Shown here: positions 1-9,075 of the stretch, piece after piece
Numbering within the stretch: the first letter of the stretch is position 1
Layout: each line of letters begins with the position of its first letter
DNA from: Dysgonomonas_A sp039799165
Lineage (GTDB): Bacteria; Bacteroidota; Bacteroidia; Bacteroidales; Dysgonomonadaceae
DNA length: 64,000 bases
Assembly: GCA_039799165.1 (NCBI GenBank)
Contig: JBDLTH010000077.1
Coordinates: 16,499-80,498, forward strand
Reading direction: 5' to 3'
Translations under genes and position numbers: made by a program
The notes under the pieces: model-generated
Databases searched by the model: none
What the model was told of the DNA's origin: nothing
Seen by the model: the letters and a program-made list of their open reading frames with translations, nothing else

Positions 1-638
1 AATGTGCTAATTTTGAAATTATTGTCGATTCGGGTGATGATGAAAGATTTGTCGATCCAGTAGCCCTAGAGAAAACAATAAATGCAAAGGGGCTTAACCC
101 TAAAGGTAAATACCTGAAGGACGTAAATACGCATACAATACAAGAGGCTTTGTTGTCAAATAAATTGATAAAGACAGCAGAAGTTTTTATTACCAGTGGA
201 GGAGGTGTCAGAGCCGTTATTAAAGAACGGATTCCAGTATTACGGGTAATGACATCGAATGGCGAAAATTATTATATAGATAAGGATTGTTCAAGAATGC
301 CTTTATCCAACTTAAATACAAGTTATTTACCTCTTGTTACAGGTGATGTAAAAGAAGAGTTTGCAAAAACTAATCTGTATAAATTTGCATTATTCTTACA
401 AAATAACGATTTTTGGAATTCACAAATTGTGCAAATTGTAGTTCATTCCGAAAAAAATGTTGGACTTATATCAAGAATTGGAGACCAAGAGATATTGATG
501 GGTGGACTAGATAACTTTGAAGAAAAGTTAGACCGACTAGAAACTTTTTATGCAAAAGTATTGTCTAAAACTGGCTGGAATCGATATTCTACATTAAATT
601 TGAAATACGATAAGCAAGTTGTAGCTACAAAACATTAA
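1..638 (+). CDS. ftsQ: Cell division protein FtsQ, C-terminal part (5' end outside window)
   Basis: The reading frame is open from base 3 to the stop at 638, so only the C-terminal 211 or so residues are present. The visible protein opens with a POTRA-like segment: a run ending in a PKGK motif, then an alternating hydrophobic stretch with a GGGVRAVIKERIPVLRV core, which matches the FtsQ pattern in which the domain leads into an IxVxxRxPxxR strand. It then continues into the FtsQ beta domain. FtsQ is the single-pass inner-membrane divisome scaffold that links FtsA/FtsZ to periplasmic wall synthesis. It lies just upstream of ftsA and ftsZ, the usual dcw order, and murC would be expected before it. 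The membrane anchor cannot be seen. Identification rests on motif plus gene order. Confidence 0.88.
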   Translation, partial: CANFEIIVDSGDDERFVDPVALEKTINAKGLNPKGKYLKDVNTHTIQEALLSNKLIKTAEVFITSGGGVRAVIKERIPVLRVMTSNGENYYIDKDCSRMPLSNLNTSYLPLVTGDVKEEFAKTNLYKFALFLQNNDFWNSQIVQIVVHSEKNVGLISRIGDQEILMGGLDNFEEKLDRLETFYAKVLSKTGWNRYSTLNLKYDKQVVATKH

Positions 639-697
639 ATGGAAACTGATAAAAACAGAATATAATTTTTTCAGTATCGTTATACCACAGAAGAAAT

Positions 698-2209
698 ATG
701 GAACAATCGGGATTTGTAGTAGGAATTGACCTCGGTACATCTAAGATAGTAGGACTGATGGGACGGAAAAATGAGCAGGGCGTAATATCCATATTAGCCT
801 CAGAATCTATCCCCTCTGACAATTGTGTACGACACGGAGTTGTATACAACATAGATGAAGCTGCCGGTAAAATAAAGAAAATAGTTAATCTGTTAGAAAA
901 TAAGTCGGGTCGAAAGATCGGAAAAGTATACGTGTCTATTGGAGGTAAATCGTTACGTGCCATAGAACATGTTGTTTCCAAAGATTTTATAAATGCTACC
1001 GAAGTTACATTTTCGGTGATAGATCAGATGGAGCAACAGGCTCGTCAAAACAGACCTGAATTTTTGACTAATTATAGTGTCGTTGCACCCGAAATATTTG
1101 TAGATGGGCAGTACGAAGATGACCCCATAGGCAAAATAGCCTCAGTTATCGAAGGACGTTATCGCTTGGTTGTAGGGAGACCTAATATCAAAACCAATTT
1201 GATAAAAAGTATTACTGAGAAAAATCAGCTCGATATTGCTGGGTTTATCGTTGGACCAGTTGCCGCAGGAGCCATTCTACTCGATGAAGCAGATAAGCAA
1301 GCAGGGTGTGCCTTGATCGAATTTGGTGCAGGTGTTACTACACTATCTATATATAAAACAGGATTACTCCGCTACATGATTGTTATCCCATTCGGGGGGC
1401 GTACAATAACTAAAGATGTAAAAGAATTAGGTTTTATTGACGCTGCTGCCGAGTCGTATAAAATAAAATACGGAAAGGTTGGCAAAGAAAAAAATAAACA
1501 AACATCATCAAATTCCGAGATTGATGTAAAAGAGTTGAACAAAGTGATTCAATTACGTCAAGAAGAGATCATATTGAACGTTGTCAATCAAATCAAAGAA
1601 TCGGGGTATGTTGGACAATTAGATGCTGGCATCATCATCACAGGAGGTGCATCTCAATTGACAGGGCTTGCAGAGTTTTTGGAAGAGAAGGCTCAAATGC
1701 CTGTAAAAAGAGGCGTTGCAAAACGATTGTATATAAATAATGTTTCAGAACTGCTTCAAAATCCATCCTATGCACAGTGTTTAGGTCTGTTATTGTTTGC
1801 AAACGAAAATTGCGAAAAACGAGACAATCATGCATCGATGAATTATTTCGACTATTCACGAAGCTCAGGTTCTCCTCAGTCTTACAGATCAGAGCATCCA
1901 TCAAGTGTACGAGAAACCGAAAAAGAGGAGGTTCAAGAAAAAGTAAATTCATATTATGAACCCGAGCCCATTGATGAATACGTAGATACAGAAGAACCAT
2001 TGGAGGTTAAGCCTCAGCAACAAGTGAGAAACGAAGTAAGGGAAGAGCCTAGTAGGTATGAAAGACCTACTGAACGAAGAGTAGAACCAATAAAGGAAGT
2101 GAGAGAGGCTCCAACGAGAAGAGAAAAAGAAAAAAAAGCACCTGGATTATTTGATATTTTTGGCAAAATACAAAATTTAGGAGGTACAATGTTCAAAGAT
2201 GAAGATTGA
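698..2209 (+). CDS. ftsA: Cell division protein FtsA
   Basis: Actin-like ATPase (503 aa) that tethers FtsZ to the inner membrane and recruits later divisome proteins. The phosphate-1 motif GIDLGTSKIVGL sits at about residues 9-20, and a second nucleotide-binding element (ITGGASQL) near 314. The actin core ends near residue 370. A long charged linker rich in Glu, Pro and Arg (about 375-480) follows, then a short amphipathic C-terminal helix (GLFDIFGKIQNLGG) that should be the membrane-targeting sequence. The long linker makes the protein bigger than the roughly 420 aa enterobacterial form, which is common in Bacteroidetes. It lies 59 bases after ftsQ and 35 before ftsZ, so it is probably co-transcribed with both. 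Confidence 0.97.
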   Translation: MEQSGFVVGIDLGTSKIVGLMGRKNEQGVISILASESIPSDNCVRHGVVYNIDEAAGKIKKIVNLLENKSGRKIGKVYVSIGGKSLRAIEHVVSKDFINATEVTFSVIDQMEQQARQNRPEFLTNYSVVAPEIFVDGQYEDDPIGKIASVIEGRYRLVVGRPNIKTNLIKSITEKNQLDIAGFIVGPVAAGAILLDEADKQAGCALIEFGAGVTTLSIYKTGLLRYMIVIPFGGRTITKDVKELGFIDAAAESYKIKYGKVGKEKNKQTSSNSEIDVKELNKVIQLRQEEIILNVVNQIKESGYVGQLDAGIIITGGASQLTGLAEFLEEKAQMPVKRGVAKRLYINNVSELLQNPSYAQCLGLLLFANENCEKRDNHASMNYFDYSRSSGSPQSYRSEHPSSVRETEKEEVQEKVNSYYEPEPIDEYVDTEEPLEVKPQQQVRNEVREEPSRYERPTERRVEPIKEVREAPTRREKEKKAPGLFDIFGKIQNLGGTMFKDED

Positions 2210-2244
2210 ATCTATCTCAATAAACGAAATAAAGAGCATAACAT

Positions 2245-3537
2245 ATGAATGATGAAATATTAGAGTTCCAATTTCCGCGTCGTACACAAACTATAATCAA
2301 GGTAATAGGAGTAGGCGGTGGCGGTGGTAATGCTGTAAATCATATGTATAATGAGGGTATTCACGATGTTTCGTTTGCTCTCTGTAATACCGATAATCAG
2401 GCCTTATGTGAATCGCCTGTTGATACTCGTCTGCAATTAGGACGTAAAACAACCGAGGGTTTAGGTGCTGGAAATCGCCCAGAGGTAGCACGACAGGCAG
2501 CAGAAGAAAGCCGCCAAGACATCGAAGGTCTATTGAACGATGGTACTAAAATGGTATTCATAACTGCTGGCATGGGAGGTGGAACAGGTACAGGAGCTGC
2601 ACCTGTAGTTGCCCGTACAGCCAAAGACATGGGTATACTTACTGTTGGCATAGTTACCATTCCTTTTGTGTTTGAAGGACGAAAAAAAATAATCCAAGCC
2701 TTACGAGGTGTAGAAGATATTGCAAAGAATGTAGATGCTTTACTTGTTATAAATAATGAGCGTCTGATCGATATATATTCAGATCTTACTATACCCAACG
2801 CATTTGCTAAAGCTGATGATACTTTGGCTATAGCAGCCAAAGGTATTGCCGAAATAATTACGGTACACGGACATATCAATCTTGATTTTGCTGACGTAAA
2901 AACAATACTCAAGGATGGTGGCGTTGCCATTATGAGTAGTGGTATAGGTGAAGGCGAATACAGAGTAGATGAAGCAATTAAAAACGCACTACATTCACCC
3001 TTACTCAACAATAATGATGTGTTTGATGCCAAAAAAATACTATTCAATATTTATGCTGGCGAAAATAATCCGCTTATCGTAGAAGAAATGGAGGCTGTTG
3101 CAGACTTTATGAAACGATTTGGTCCCGAAATTGAGGTTATTTGGGGTACAGCTACCGAAGCCAATTTAGGAGATAAGATAAAAATAACACTTCTTGCAAC
3201 AGGATTTGGAATGTCGAGTATCCCTGGTATCGAAGCTCATCTGCAAGAACAAACCGATGAGGAGTTACGTATTGAGGAAGAAAAATTGATGCAGCAAGAG
3301 GACGAAAAGCGCCGTATCAATACGATGATAGAACAACACTATGGTAAAGACGGTGTAAAAACAATCGAAACAAAGTCGTTTTTTGTGCCTAAGCCAATTA
3401 TTCTCTCAACAGCTCAGCTTGATGATGATAAAGTTGTCGAAGCGTTAGAAAATACACCCGTATTTAAGCGAGGTGAAGATTTTAATCCGAACGATTATAA
3501 ACCCGATTCCAAAAAAAATACCGATCTGTTTAATTAA
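2245..3537 (+). CDS. ftsZ: Cell division protein FtsZ (tubulin-like GTPase)
   Basis: Forms the cytokinetic Z ring. The tubulin signature GGGTGTGAAP is at residues 111-120, the N-terminal glycine-rich nucleotide loop at about 23-29, and the T7 synergy loop NLDFAD at 212-217 supplies the catalytic aspartates for the neighbouring subunit. The 430 aa length is normal. The core ends near residue 320. A charged Glu/Lys-rich linker (about 325-350) and a C-terminal tail with a KPIILSTAQ stretch follow. The tail does not resemble the enterobacterial C-terminal peptide, so the FtsA-contact segment cannot be assigned with confidence. ftsA precedes it and a YqeY-family gene follows 21 bases later. Confidence 0.98.
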   Translation: MNDEILEFQFPRRTQTIIKVIGVGGGGGNAVNHMYNEGIHDVSFALCNTDNQALCESPVDTRLQLGRKTTEGLGAGNRPEVARQAAEESRQDIEGLLNDGTKMVFITAGMGGGTGTGAAPVVARTAKDMGILTVGIVTIPFVFEGRKKIIQALRGVEDIAKNVDALLVINNERLIDIYSDLTIPNAFAKADDTLAIAAKGIAEIITVHGHINLDFADVKTILKDGGVAIMSSGIGEGEYRVDEAIKNALHSPLLNNNDVFDAKKILFNIYAGENNPLIVEEMEAVADFMKRFGPEIEVIWGTATEANLGDKIKITLLATGFGMSSIPGIEAHLQEQTDEELRIEEEKLMQQEDEKRRINTMIEQHYGKDGVKTIETKSFFVPKPIILSTAQLDDDKVVEALENTPVFKRGEDFNPNDYKPDSKKNTDLFN

Positions 3538-3558
3538 CATAATAATAATATAGTACCC

Positions 3559-4008
3559 ATGGACTTGTTTGATAAAGTAAGTGAAGATATAAAAGACGCA
3601 ATGCGTGCAAAAGATAAACTAAGGTTAGAGGCATTACGTGGTATAAAAAAAGAATTTTTAGAAGCAAAAACAGCCAAAGGTGGAGATGGAGAGTTGGCAG
3701 AAGATACAGCTGTCAAAATTCTTCAAAAAATGGTGAAGCAGCGTAAGGATAGTGCCGATATTTATCAATCGCAAGCACGTGCCGATTTGGCTCAGAAAGA
3801 AGTAGAAGAAGTAGCTGTTATTGAGCAATATCTACCAAAACAGTTGTCTGAGGCAGACCTTGAAGCCCGATTGAAAGCCATTATAGCAAGTGTAGGAGCA
3901 TCTTCTGCGGCTGATATGGGCAAGGTAATGGGGGTTGCTACTAAAGAACTTTCAGGTTTAGCTGCTGGAAAAGCTATTTCGGATACTGTAAAAAAACTTT
4001 TAGCGTAA
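3559..4008 (+). CDS. GatB/YqeY domain protein
   Basis: Small (149 aa) cytosolic helical protein of the YqeY family, related to the C-terminal domain of the amidotransferase subunit GatB. Visible hallmarks are an N-terminal helix with RAKDKLRLEALRGIKKE, the central VVKQR-like segment KMVKQRKDSADIY, the EQYLPKQLSE motif near residue 90 and a C-terminal GKVMGVATKELSGLAAGK segment. YqeY proteins are thought to act in tRNA or translation quality, but their exact role is not established. The gene follows ftsZ by 21 bases and is closed by a strong hairpin, so it is probably the last gene of the ftsQAZ transcript, an arrangement often seen in Bacteroidales. Confidence 0.9.
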   Translation: MDLFDKVSEDIKDAMRAKDKLRLEALRGIKKEFLEAKTAKGGDGELAEDTAVKILQKMVKQRKDSADIYQSQARADLAQKEVEEVAVIEQYLPKQLSEADLEARLKAIIASVGASSAADMGKVMGVATKELSGLAAGKAISDTVKKLLA

Positions 4009-4040
4009 ACGATCACCAGCCTTTAGGTTTCTAAATAAAA

Positions 4041-4080
4041 TATACAATAAAAGCTCCATATCTGGAGCTTTTATTGTATA
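4041..4080 (+). terminator. Strong intrinsic terminator after the fts operon
   Basis: A perfect 18-base inverted repeat (4041-4058 with 4063-4080) surrounds a 4-base loop. The downstream arm reads into a T-rich stretch. It lies 32 bases beyond the YqeY stop and before the next gene, so it should end the ftsQ-ftsA-ftsZ-yqeY transcript. Confidence 0.85.
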
Positions 4081-4151
4081 TTAGAACTAATTTTGGATCA
4101 GTATGTTTAGTGTCTTGTTATAGTTGTTGTTTTACATAAACCTTATTTGCT

Positions 4152-5048
4152 ATGAATATTTTCATTACAGGTGCTACGGGGCTTATAGGATCTATTTTAG
4201 TTGAAAATCTGCTAGAAAGAGGCGACAAAGTAGCCATATTGACTCGTGATGTGGTAAAGGCTAGGCGAGTATTCGGTGATGAAATTACCTGTTACACTTC
4301 TATCGATGACTTGACCTCATTGAATGGATACGATGCTATCATAAATTTGGTTGGAGAATCTATTGCAGATAAACGTTGGACATCAAAACAAAAACAGAAG
4401 TTGTGTCATAGCAGATGCGATATAACACAGAAAATAACAGCTTTAGTCAAAGCTAGCCAAAATCCCCCTTCCGTATTTATTTCAGGTTCGGCGGTTGGTT
4501 ACTATGGTAAAAGCGGAGAAGCAAAACTAACCGAAGATAGCCCGTTTCATGACGAATTTACGCATCAGCTATGTAAGCAATGGGAGAATCTAGCATTAGA
4601 CGCAGCCAGTGATAAAACGAGAGTTTGTATCTCTCGTACAGGTATTGTATTATCATCAAAAGGGGGTATGCTACCCAAAATGGCTCTGCCGTTTAGATAT
4701 GGATTAGGTGCAATAGTGGGTTCTGGCAACCAATACATCTCGTGGATACACATTGCTGATATGGTGGATGCACTGCTATTTTTGCTTGATACGCCTCAAG
4801 CATCAGGCGTATTTAATCTTACTTCGCCAGATCCATGTACAAATCGTATTTTCTCGAAGACTGTTTCAAGAATCCTCAATAGACCTTGCTTATTAAAGAT
4901 TCCATCTTTTATCCTATACTTGCTGATGGGCGAAGTTGCGACATTATTGGTCGACGGTCAACGTGTTGTTCCTGATAACTTAACGAAGCTAGGGTATCGT
5001 TTTGGATATCCTTATATCAGGCATGCTCTTGAGGATATACTCGAATGA
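4152..5048 (+). CDS. TIGR01777 family epimerase (SDR, YfcH-like)
   Basis: Extended-SDR NAD(P)-binding protein of 298 aa. The N-terminal Rossmann motif ITGATGLIGS is at residues 4-13. The family motif NLVGESIADKRW follows near 74-85, then the SAVGYYG segment near 117 that carries the family's tyrosine. A C-terminal DUF1731-like part ends the protein (LTSPDPCTNR.., then MGEVATLLVDGQRVVPDNLTK). Substrate and pathway are unknown; homologues are annotated as nucleoside-diphosphate-sugar epimerases without direct proof. It stands alone between two terminators, with 143 bases of non-coding DNA before it. Confidence 0.88.
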   Translation: MNIFITGATGLIGSILVENLLERGDKVAILTRDVVKARRVFGDEITCYTSIDDLTSLNGYDAIINLVGESIADKRWTSKQKQKLCHSRCDITQKITALVKASQNPPSVFISGSAVGYYGKSGEAKLTEDSPFHDEFTHQLCKQWENLALDAASDKTRVCISRTGIVLSSKGGMLPKMALPFRYGLGAIVGSGNQYISWIHIADMVDALLFLLDTPQASGVFNLTSPDPCTNRIFSKTVSRILNRPCLLKIPSFILYLLMGEVATLLVDGQRVVPDNLTKLGYRFGYPYIRHALEDILE

Positions 5049-5065
5049 CCCGATTGTCTTGAAAA

Positions 5066-5105
5066 AACAGAAAAGGTTACTCTTTAACAAGTAACCTTTT
5101 CTGTT
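5066..5105. terminator. Bidirectional terminator between epimerase gene and prfB
   Basis: A 15-base perfect stem (5066-5080 with 5091-5105) with a 10-base loop lies between two convergent genes. A and T runs on its outer sides suit termination in both directions. Confidence 0.8.
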
Positions 5106-5130
5106 CGTATATAACGTTTTCAAACTGAAT

Positions 5131-6244
5131 TTAAACTTGATCTCCAAATTCCATTAAAAAAGCCTTTATAAAATCATCTATATCTCCGTCCATCACAGCA
5201 TTTACGTTGGATGTCTGTTGATTGGTTCTGTGGTCTTTTACTCGACGATCGTCAAATACATAACTACGAATTTGCGAACCCCATTCTATTTTTTTCTTTC
5301 CAGCCTCTACTTGGTTCTGAAGTCTACTTCTTCTTTCAAGTTCGAGGTCATACAACTGCGACTTTAGCAGCCGTATTGCATTGTCCTTATTTCCGAATTG
5401 AGAGCGACTTTCCGTATTTTCGATTACTATTTCTTTGTCTTCACCCGTCTCAGGATCTTTGTATTTATAGTGTAGACGAACACCCGTCTCAACTTTATTA
5501 ACGTTCTGTCCTCCTGCTCCACTTGAACGGAAAGTATCCCATGTAATATCTGATGGGTTTACATCAATCTCTATTGAGTCGTCTACTAATGGCACAACAA
5601 ATACAGAAGCAAACGAAGTCATACGTTTACCCTGTGCATTGTAAGGCGATACTCGAACCAGTCGGTGTACACCGTTTTCTGATTTTAGATAACCATAAGC
5701 AAAATCACCTTCGACTTGTATGGTGGCTGTTTTTATACCCGCCTCATCACCGTCTTGCCAGTTGGTTATGGTTACTTTATAGTTTTTCGATTCGCACCAG
5801 CGTTGATACATTCTGAAAAGCATAGATGCCCAATCTTGTCCTTCTGTACCACCAGCACCACTATTTACTTTCAGTACAGCTCCTAGCTTATCTTCTTCTC
5901 TGCGAAGCATATTGCGAAGTTCAAGATCTTCTAGTATTTTTATAGCATTGGCATATGCCTCATCTACTTCTTCTTCTGACGTTATACCTTCTTTCTGAAA
6001 GTCAAAAGCGAGTTGTAGCTCATCAACTGCATCTTTTACAGTATTGTAGCCGTTGATCCAAGCTTTTATTTCTCTGATTTTTTTCATCTGCTCTTCAGCA
6101 GCTTTGTTATCAGTCCAAAATCCAGGATCTTGTGTTCTGATTTCTTCTTCTTCTAGCTGTATGGTTCTCGAATCGATGTCAAAGATACCCCCTCAGTGCC
6201 AACTGGCGCTCCAACGTATCTTTTAGTTGGTCTGTAGTAATCAT
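5131..6244 (-). CDS. prfB: Peptide chain release factor 2, with programmed +1 frameshift
   Basis: Class I release factor that reads UGA and UAA and triggers peptide release with its GGQ motif (SSGAGGQNVNK). The gene starts with an ATG at 6244-6242. Frame 0 runs 21 codons (MITTDQLKDTLERQLALRGYL) to an in-frame TGA at 6181-6179. The context is AGGGGG, TAT, CTT TGA C, the classic RF2 recoding site with an internal Shine-Dalgarno-like stretch before the slippery CTT. A +1 shift continues at GAC (6180) as DIDSRTIQLEEEE and joins the main frame, which contains the next ATG at 6087. The full product is about 370 residues. The codon-recognition tripeptide reads S-P-Y where enterobacteria have S-P-F. 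It is probably co-transcribed with the upstream acyltransferase gene. Confidence 0.96.
6179..6198 (-). promoter_or_regulatory. prfB: prfB +1 programmed frameshift site
   Basis: Read on the minus strand, the stretch runs AGGGGG, three bases, CTT, TGA, C. The purine-rich block pairs with the 16S tail to push the ribosome, CTT is the slippery codon, and TGA in frame 0 is the codon RF2 itself reads, which gives autoregulation. The layout equals the well-known bacterial RF2 site. It shows that this lineage has a functional anti-Shine-Dalgarno interaction even though its start codons rarely carry an SD. Confidence 0.95.
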
Positions 6245-6280
6245 ATTATAAATTATTAGTTGATTGAATCAATTGCAAAG

Positions 6281-7255
6281 TTAGCGAAAAGATCGTTCTA
6301 AAATCAAGTCAACTAACTTTTTCCATCCCACAGCTAGAACTACTGTTAATAGAAATGCCAATAAATCAGAATATTCAATAGCATTGCAGTTGAAAAAGAT
6401 ATACATAACTTTTTCGTGAAATATATAGAATGTGAGAGTATAAGTGCCAAAAAACGTGAGTAATGGATATTTGTAATTTGGAAATAACGAAAAAAGGTAA
6501 CAGAACAACATGCACAACGGAATTGTAGTTAACATCAATGGGTACATATTTAGCCCATATAGACTCCATGTGTTGCCGTATTTCGCAAAAAAGACGAATA
6601 GAAGGATGTTTCCTATAAATAAAGATAGGAGACAGAGAGATATCCCTTTTTTGCTGATTTCGAAGTCCTTATTTTTAAGATAGAAATCGGCGAGCCAAAA
6701 ACCTGCTAGGTACTGCGGAATTCGTATACTAAGTAGACCAATGTGTGAATGTGTAGTATTAGATATAGAAAGACTTATAAGTATAGCAAGAACTATTGTT
6801 ACAATCGTTACAGTTGTCGGATTTTTTTTGAAAAAATGGTAATATAAAGGAGATAAAATATACAATAGTAGTATTGCTGGTATATACCAATCTCTAATTG
6901 TTATGCCTACCCAGAATGAGAGGAGGGTGCTACTGTACACTACATCTCTTATATCTGTTTGATTATTAAAATATAGAAATAGAGTATAGGCAAGAATAAT
7001 AGGGATGTAATAGGGTAGTATGCGTAACATTCTATTTTTATAGTATTCTTGAAGTGATTTTTTTTTATTTAGAGCAAAGAAGATTCCAAATCCTGAAACA
7101 AGCATAAATATATCTACGCCTGCATAGCCTGACCCTTTAATCAGACCAAGTATAGGTAGAGCGTTTAGGTCTAAATGAGAGTGGAATAGCATAATCCACA
7201 GTATTGCTATACCCATCAGTTGGGTGCGATATTTACTAATTAGTTCTAATTTCAC
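6281..7255 (-). CDS. Acyltransferase 3 family membrane protein
   Basis: Integral membrane O-acyltransferase-like protein (324 aa) with about ten hydrophobic segments. The N-terminal motif MGIAILWIMLFHSHLD holds the conserved His of the family (near residue 25), and a YAGVDIFMLVSGFGIF segment (near 45-58) is the typical F/V-SG-F motif. Such proteins O-acetylate or acylate surface sugars. The substrate cannot be told from the sequence. Base composition is A/T-rich, as is common for polysaccharide-modifying genes. It lies 27 bases after the alkaline phosphatase gene and 36 before prfB on the same strand, so co-transcription is likely, though no functional link is obvious. Confidence 0.85.
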   Translation of the reverse strand: MKLELISKYRTQLMGIAILWIMLFHSHLDLNALPILGLIKGSGYAGVDIFMLVSGFGIFFALNKKKSLQEYYKNRMLRILPYYIPIILAYTLFLYFNNQTDIRDVVYSSTLLSFWVGITIRDWYIPAILLLYILSPLYYHFFKKNPTTVTIVTIVLAILISLSISNTTHSHIGLLSIRIPQYLAGFWLADFYLKNKDFEISKKGISLCLLSLFIGNILLFVFFAKYGNTWSLYGLNMYPLMLTTIPLCMLFCYLFSLFPNYKYPLLTFFGTYTLTFYIFHEKVMYIFFNCNAIEYSDLLAFLLTVVLAVGWKKLVDLILERSFR

Positions 7256-7282
7256 TAGTGATGTTTTAGATAGGTTTAGCTA

Positions 7283-8935
7283 TTACTTTTGGAGGTGTTT
7301 TTTTATTGATGCAGGCACATAGAATGTGTTGTTTTTATCAATATATACAGTTACAGACTCAAGTTTTATTTGCTTTTTGTTTAGATATGCAACTGACTTG
7401 AAAGCAGGTATTTCTAATGTTTTGTTACCCTTCTGTACAACAAGAACAGGGAAATCGCTTGACTTATCTATGCTAACATTCATGCCCTCGAACAAATCGG
7501 TATGCTTGGTAAACATCGTTTTAGTTAATTCGGATAAAGAGGTTGTTAGTCCAACCAGATCAGATAAGTAATTGTTAATCTGTGTGTTTGTGTTCATTCC
7601 TATCGGAAGATCTCCTTGTGGGTGGTAGGCAGCTAGGAATACCTCTTCGCCTGTATGCCCACCTGTTGTAAAGCCAAAATAAGTTCGGTCATTCATTATT
7701 TTAATTAATGAGGCAGCCATATTAGGGCTTTCGCTTACTTTCATATAATTGCTTTCGTGGTAGTTTTTTGACAGCATCAATGTTTCATACTCTTGCTCTG
7801 TGATGTCTATGTCTGTATATTCTTTGATGACCGATTTTATATTTTCTGGTTTCTCGGTAAGTAAAATTTTCTCTAAACCTTCGCCCGTCTTCCTATATTT
7901 TGATACGTTTGAGAAAAGATCATCAATAGAGGCCTTGTCATATGATTTTAGATCACGTCGTCCGATCGTAAATCCACTATTTCCATGATCGGGCAAAATT
8001 ATAACAGCTGTTTCACCATCTTTTTTTGCAAATTCAAGAGCAGCACCTACCGCTTTGTCAAAAGCAAGAAATTCTGTAATACACCCAGCCGCATCATTGC
8101 CGTGAGCTACCCAGTCTATTTTACTGCCTTCTACCATCAAAAAAAAACCGTTTTCGTTTTTAGATAGTCGATCAATAGCTTTAGTTGTCATTTCTGATAG
8201 AGATGGTATTTGACTGTCATCCCTATCTAAATCGAAAGGTAATTCTCGGTCTTGGAACAATGCCCAAACTTTTTCATTACCACTAAATGACCTAAATGCG
8301 TTAATGTCGTTTTGGATAAGCTTAGTCCCGTTTACCTTGAAGTGATTTTTAATATCTTCTGTAAGGATCGAATTACCTCCTCCAAATACGACATCAAGAT
8401 GGTTGTATGCCATTTGCGAAGCAATGTATTTATATTCACTTCGCAAGTAATAATGAGCAGCACAATCAGCAGGGGTAGCATGTGGAAACTCGACAGTAAC
8501 AACAAGTCCTGTAGCTTTGTCTTTTGTTATTCGCGCAGCCTCTAATAGTGTTGCTAGTGGTTGATATGCTTTGTTAGGATCTACGAATATCAAGTCATTT
8601 TTAGGATCGGCAAGTGGATATATCGAAACGTTTCCACTCTGCTGAGGCATACCAGTCATGTAAGCAGATGTAGTAGGAGCCGAGTCTCCGATTGGTGCAT
8701 TCGACGAAAAGGTTTTCACCGTACCGCATAGGTATGGGTCTATATTCAGGTTGTTACCTCCTAGCTTATTGTATATCTGATACCATCGAGCAGCTGATAC
8801 AACGCCTATTGACGTGCCGTCAGGAATCATTACAATTACATTTTTGACAGGGCGTACAGGTTTGTGATATTGTTGAGCCCAAGACCAGTTGGATAGGAGT
8901 AGTATGCACAGTAAGCTTAGGGATATTTTTTTCAT
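7283..8935 (-). CDS. Secreted alkaline phosphatase (PhoA superfamily)
   Basis: Periplasmic metal-dependent phosphomonoesterase of 550 aa. I chose the ATG at 8935 because it opens a clear signal peptide (MKKISLSLLCILLLSNWSWAQ), because an in-frame extension to 9013 has no such feature, and because a TACCTTTG promoter element lies at 8970-8977. Catalytic elements are present: metal-binding Asp in IPDG (residue 39), nucleophile Ser in GDSAPTTSAYMTG (Ser85), metal ligands in the later MVEGSKIDWVAHGND and LPDHGNSG motifs, and the GGHTGEE histidine. The size and an insert of about 90 residues before the last motif match the larger Bacteroidetes PhoA-type enzymes. It is divergent from surE. Confidence 0.93.
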   Translation of the reverse strand: MKKISLSLLCILLLSNWSWAQQYHKPVRPVKNVIVMIPDGTSIGVVSAARWYQIYNKLGGNNLNIDPYLCGTVKTFSSNAPIGDSAPTTSAYMTGMPQQSGNVSIYPLADPKNDLIFVDPNKAYQPLATLLEAARITKDKATGLVVTVEFPHATPADCAAHYYLRSEYKYIASQMAYNHLDVVFGGGNSILTEDIKNHFKVNGTKLIQNDINAFRSFSGNEKVWALFQDRELPFDLDRDDSQIPSLSEMTTKAIDRLSKNENGFFLMVEGSKIDWVAHGNDAAGCITEFLAFDKAVGAALEFAKKDGETAVIILPDHGNSGFTIGRRDLKSYDKASIDDLFSNVSKYRKTGEGLEKILLTEKPENIKSVIKEYTDIDITEQEYETLMLSKNYHESNYMKVSESPNMAASLIKIMNDRTYFGFTTGGHTGEEVFLAAYHPQGDLPIGMNTNTQINNYLSDLVGLTTSLSELTKTMFTKHTDLFEGMNVSIDKSSDFPVLVVQKGNKTLEIPAFKSVAYLNKKQIKLESVTVYIDKNNTFYVPASIKKHLQK

Positions 8936-8969
8936 CCGAATATTTTTTAGATTATAGCTCTCAGTTTGA

Positions 8970-8977
8970 CAAAGGTA
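8970..8977 (-). promoter_or_regulatory. -7 element for the alkaline phosphatase gene
   Basis: TACCTTTG on the minus strand fits the Bacteroidetes -7 consensus TAnnTTTG and lies 35 bases before the chosen start. No well-spaced TTTG is visible upstream, so the site is only half supported. Confidence 0.5.
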
Positions 8978-9035
8978 GTGTTTTTTGAGAGTTTTGTTAT
9001 AAAAAATTAACAAGATATAGATTAAAATATTTCTC

Positions 9036-9043
9036 TATCTTTG
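9036..9043 (+). promoter_or_regulatory. -7 element for surE-lpxB
   Basis: TATCTTTG matches TAnnTTTG and lies 33 bases before the surE ATG. No clear -33 TTTG is found at normal spacing. Confidence 0.5.
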
Positions 9044-9075
9044 TTTAATAGATTTGATAAATAAAAGTAATAGAT

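Noticed and set aside
2397..3047. Long minus-strand open frame (216 codons) over ftsZ
   Set aside because: It lies wholly opposite ftsZ, has no protein motif and its composition is that of the reverse of a conserved gene.
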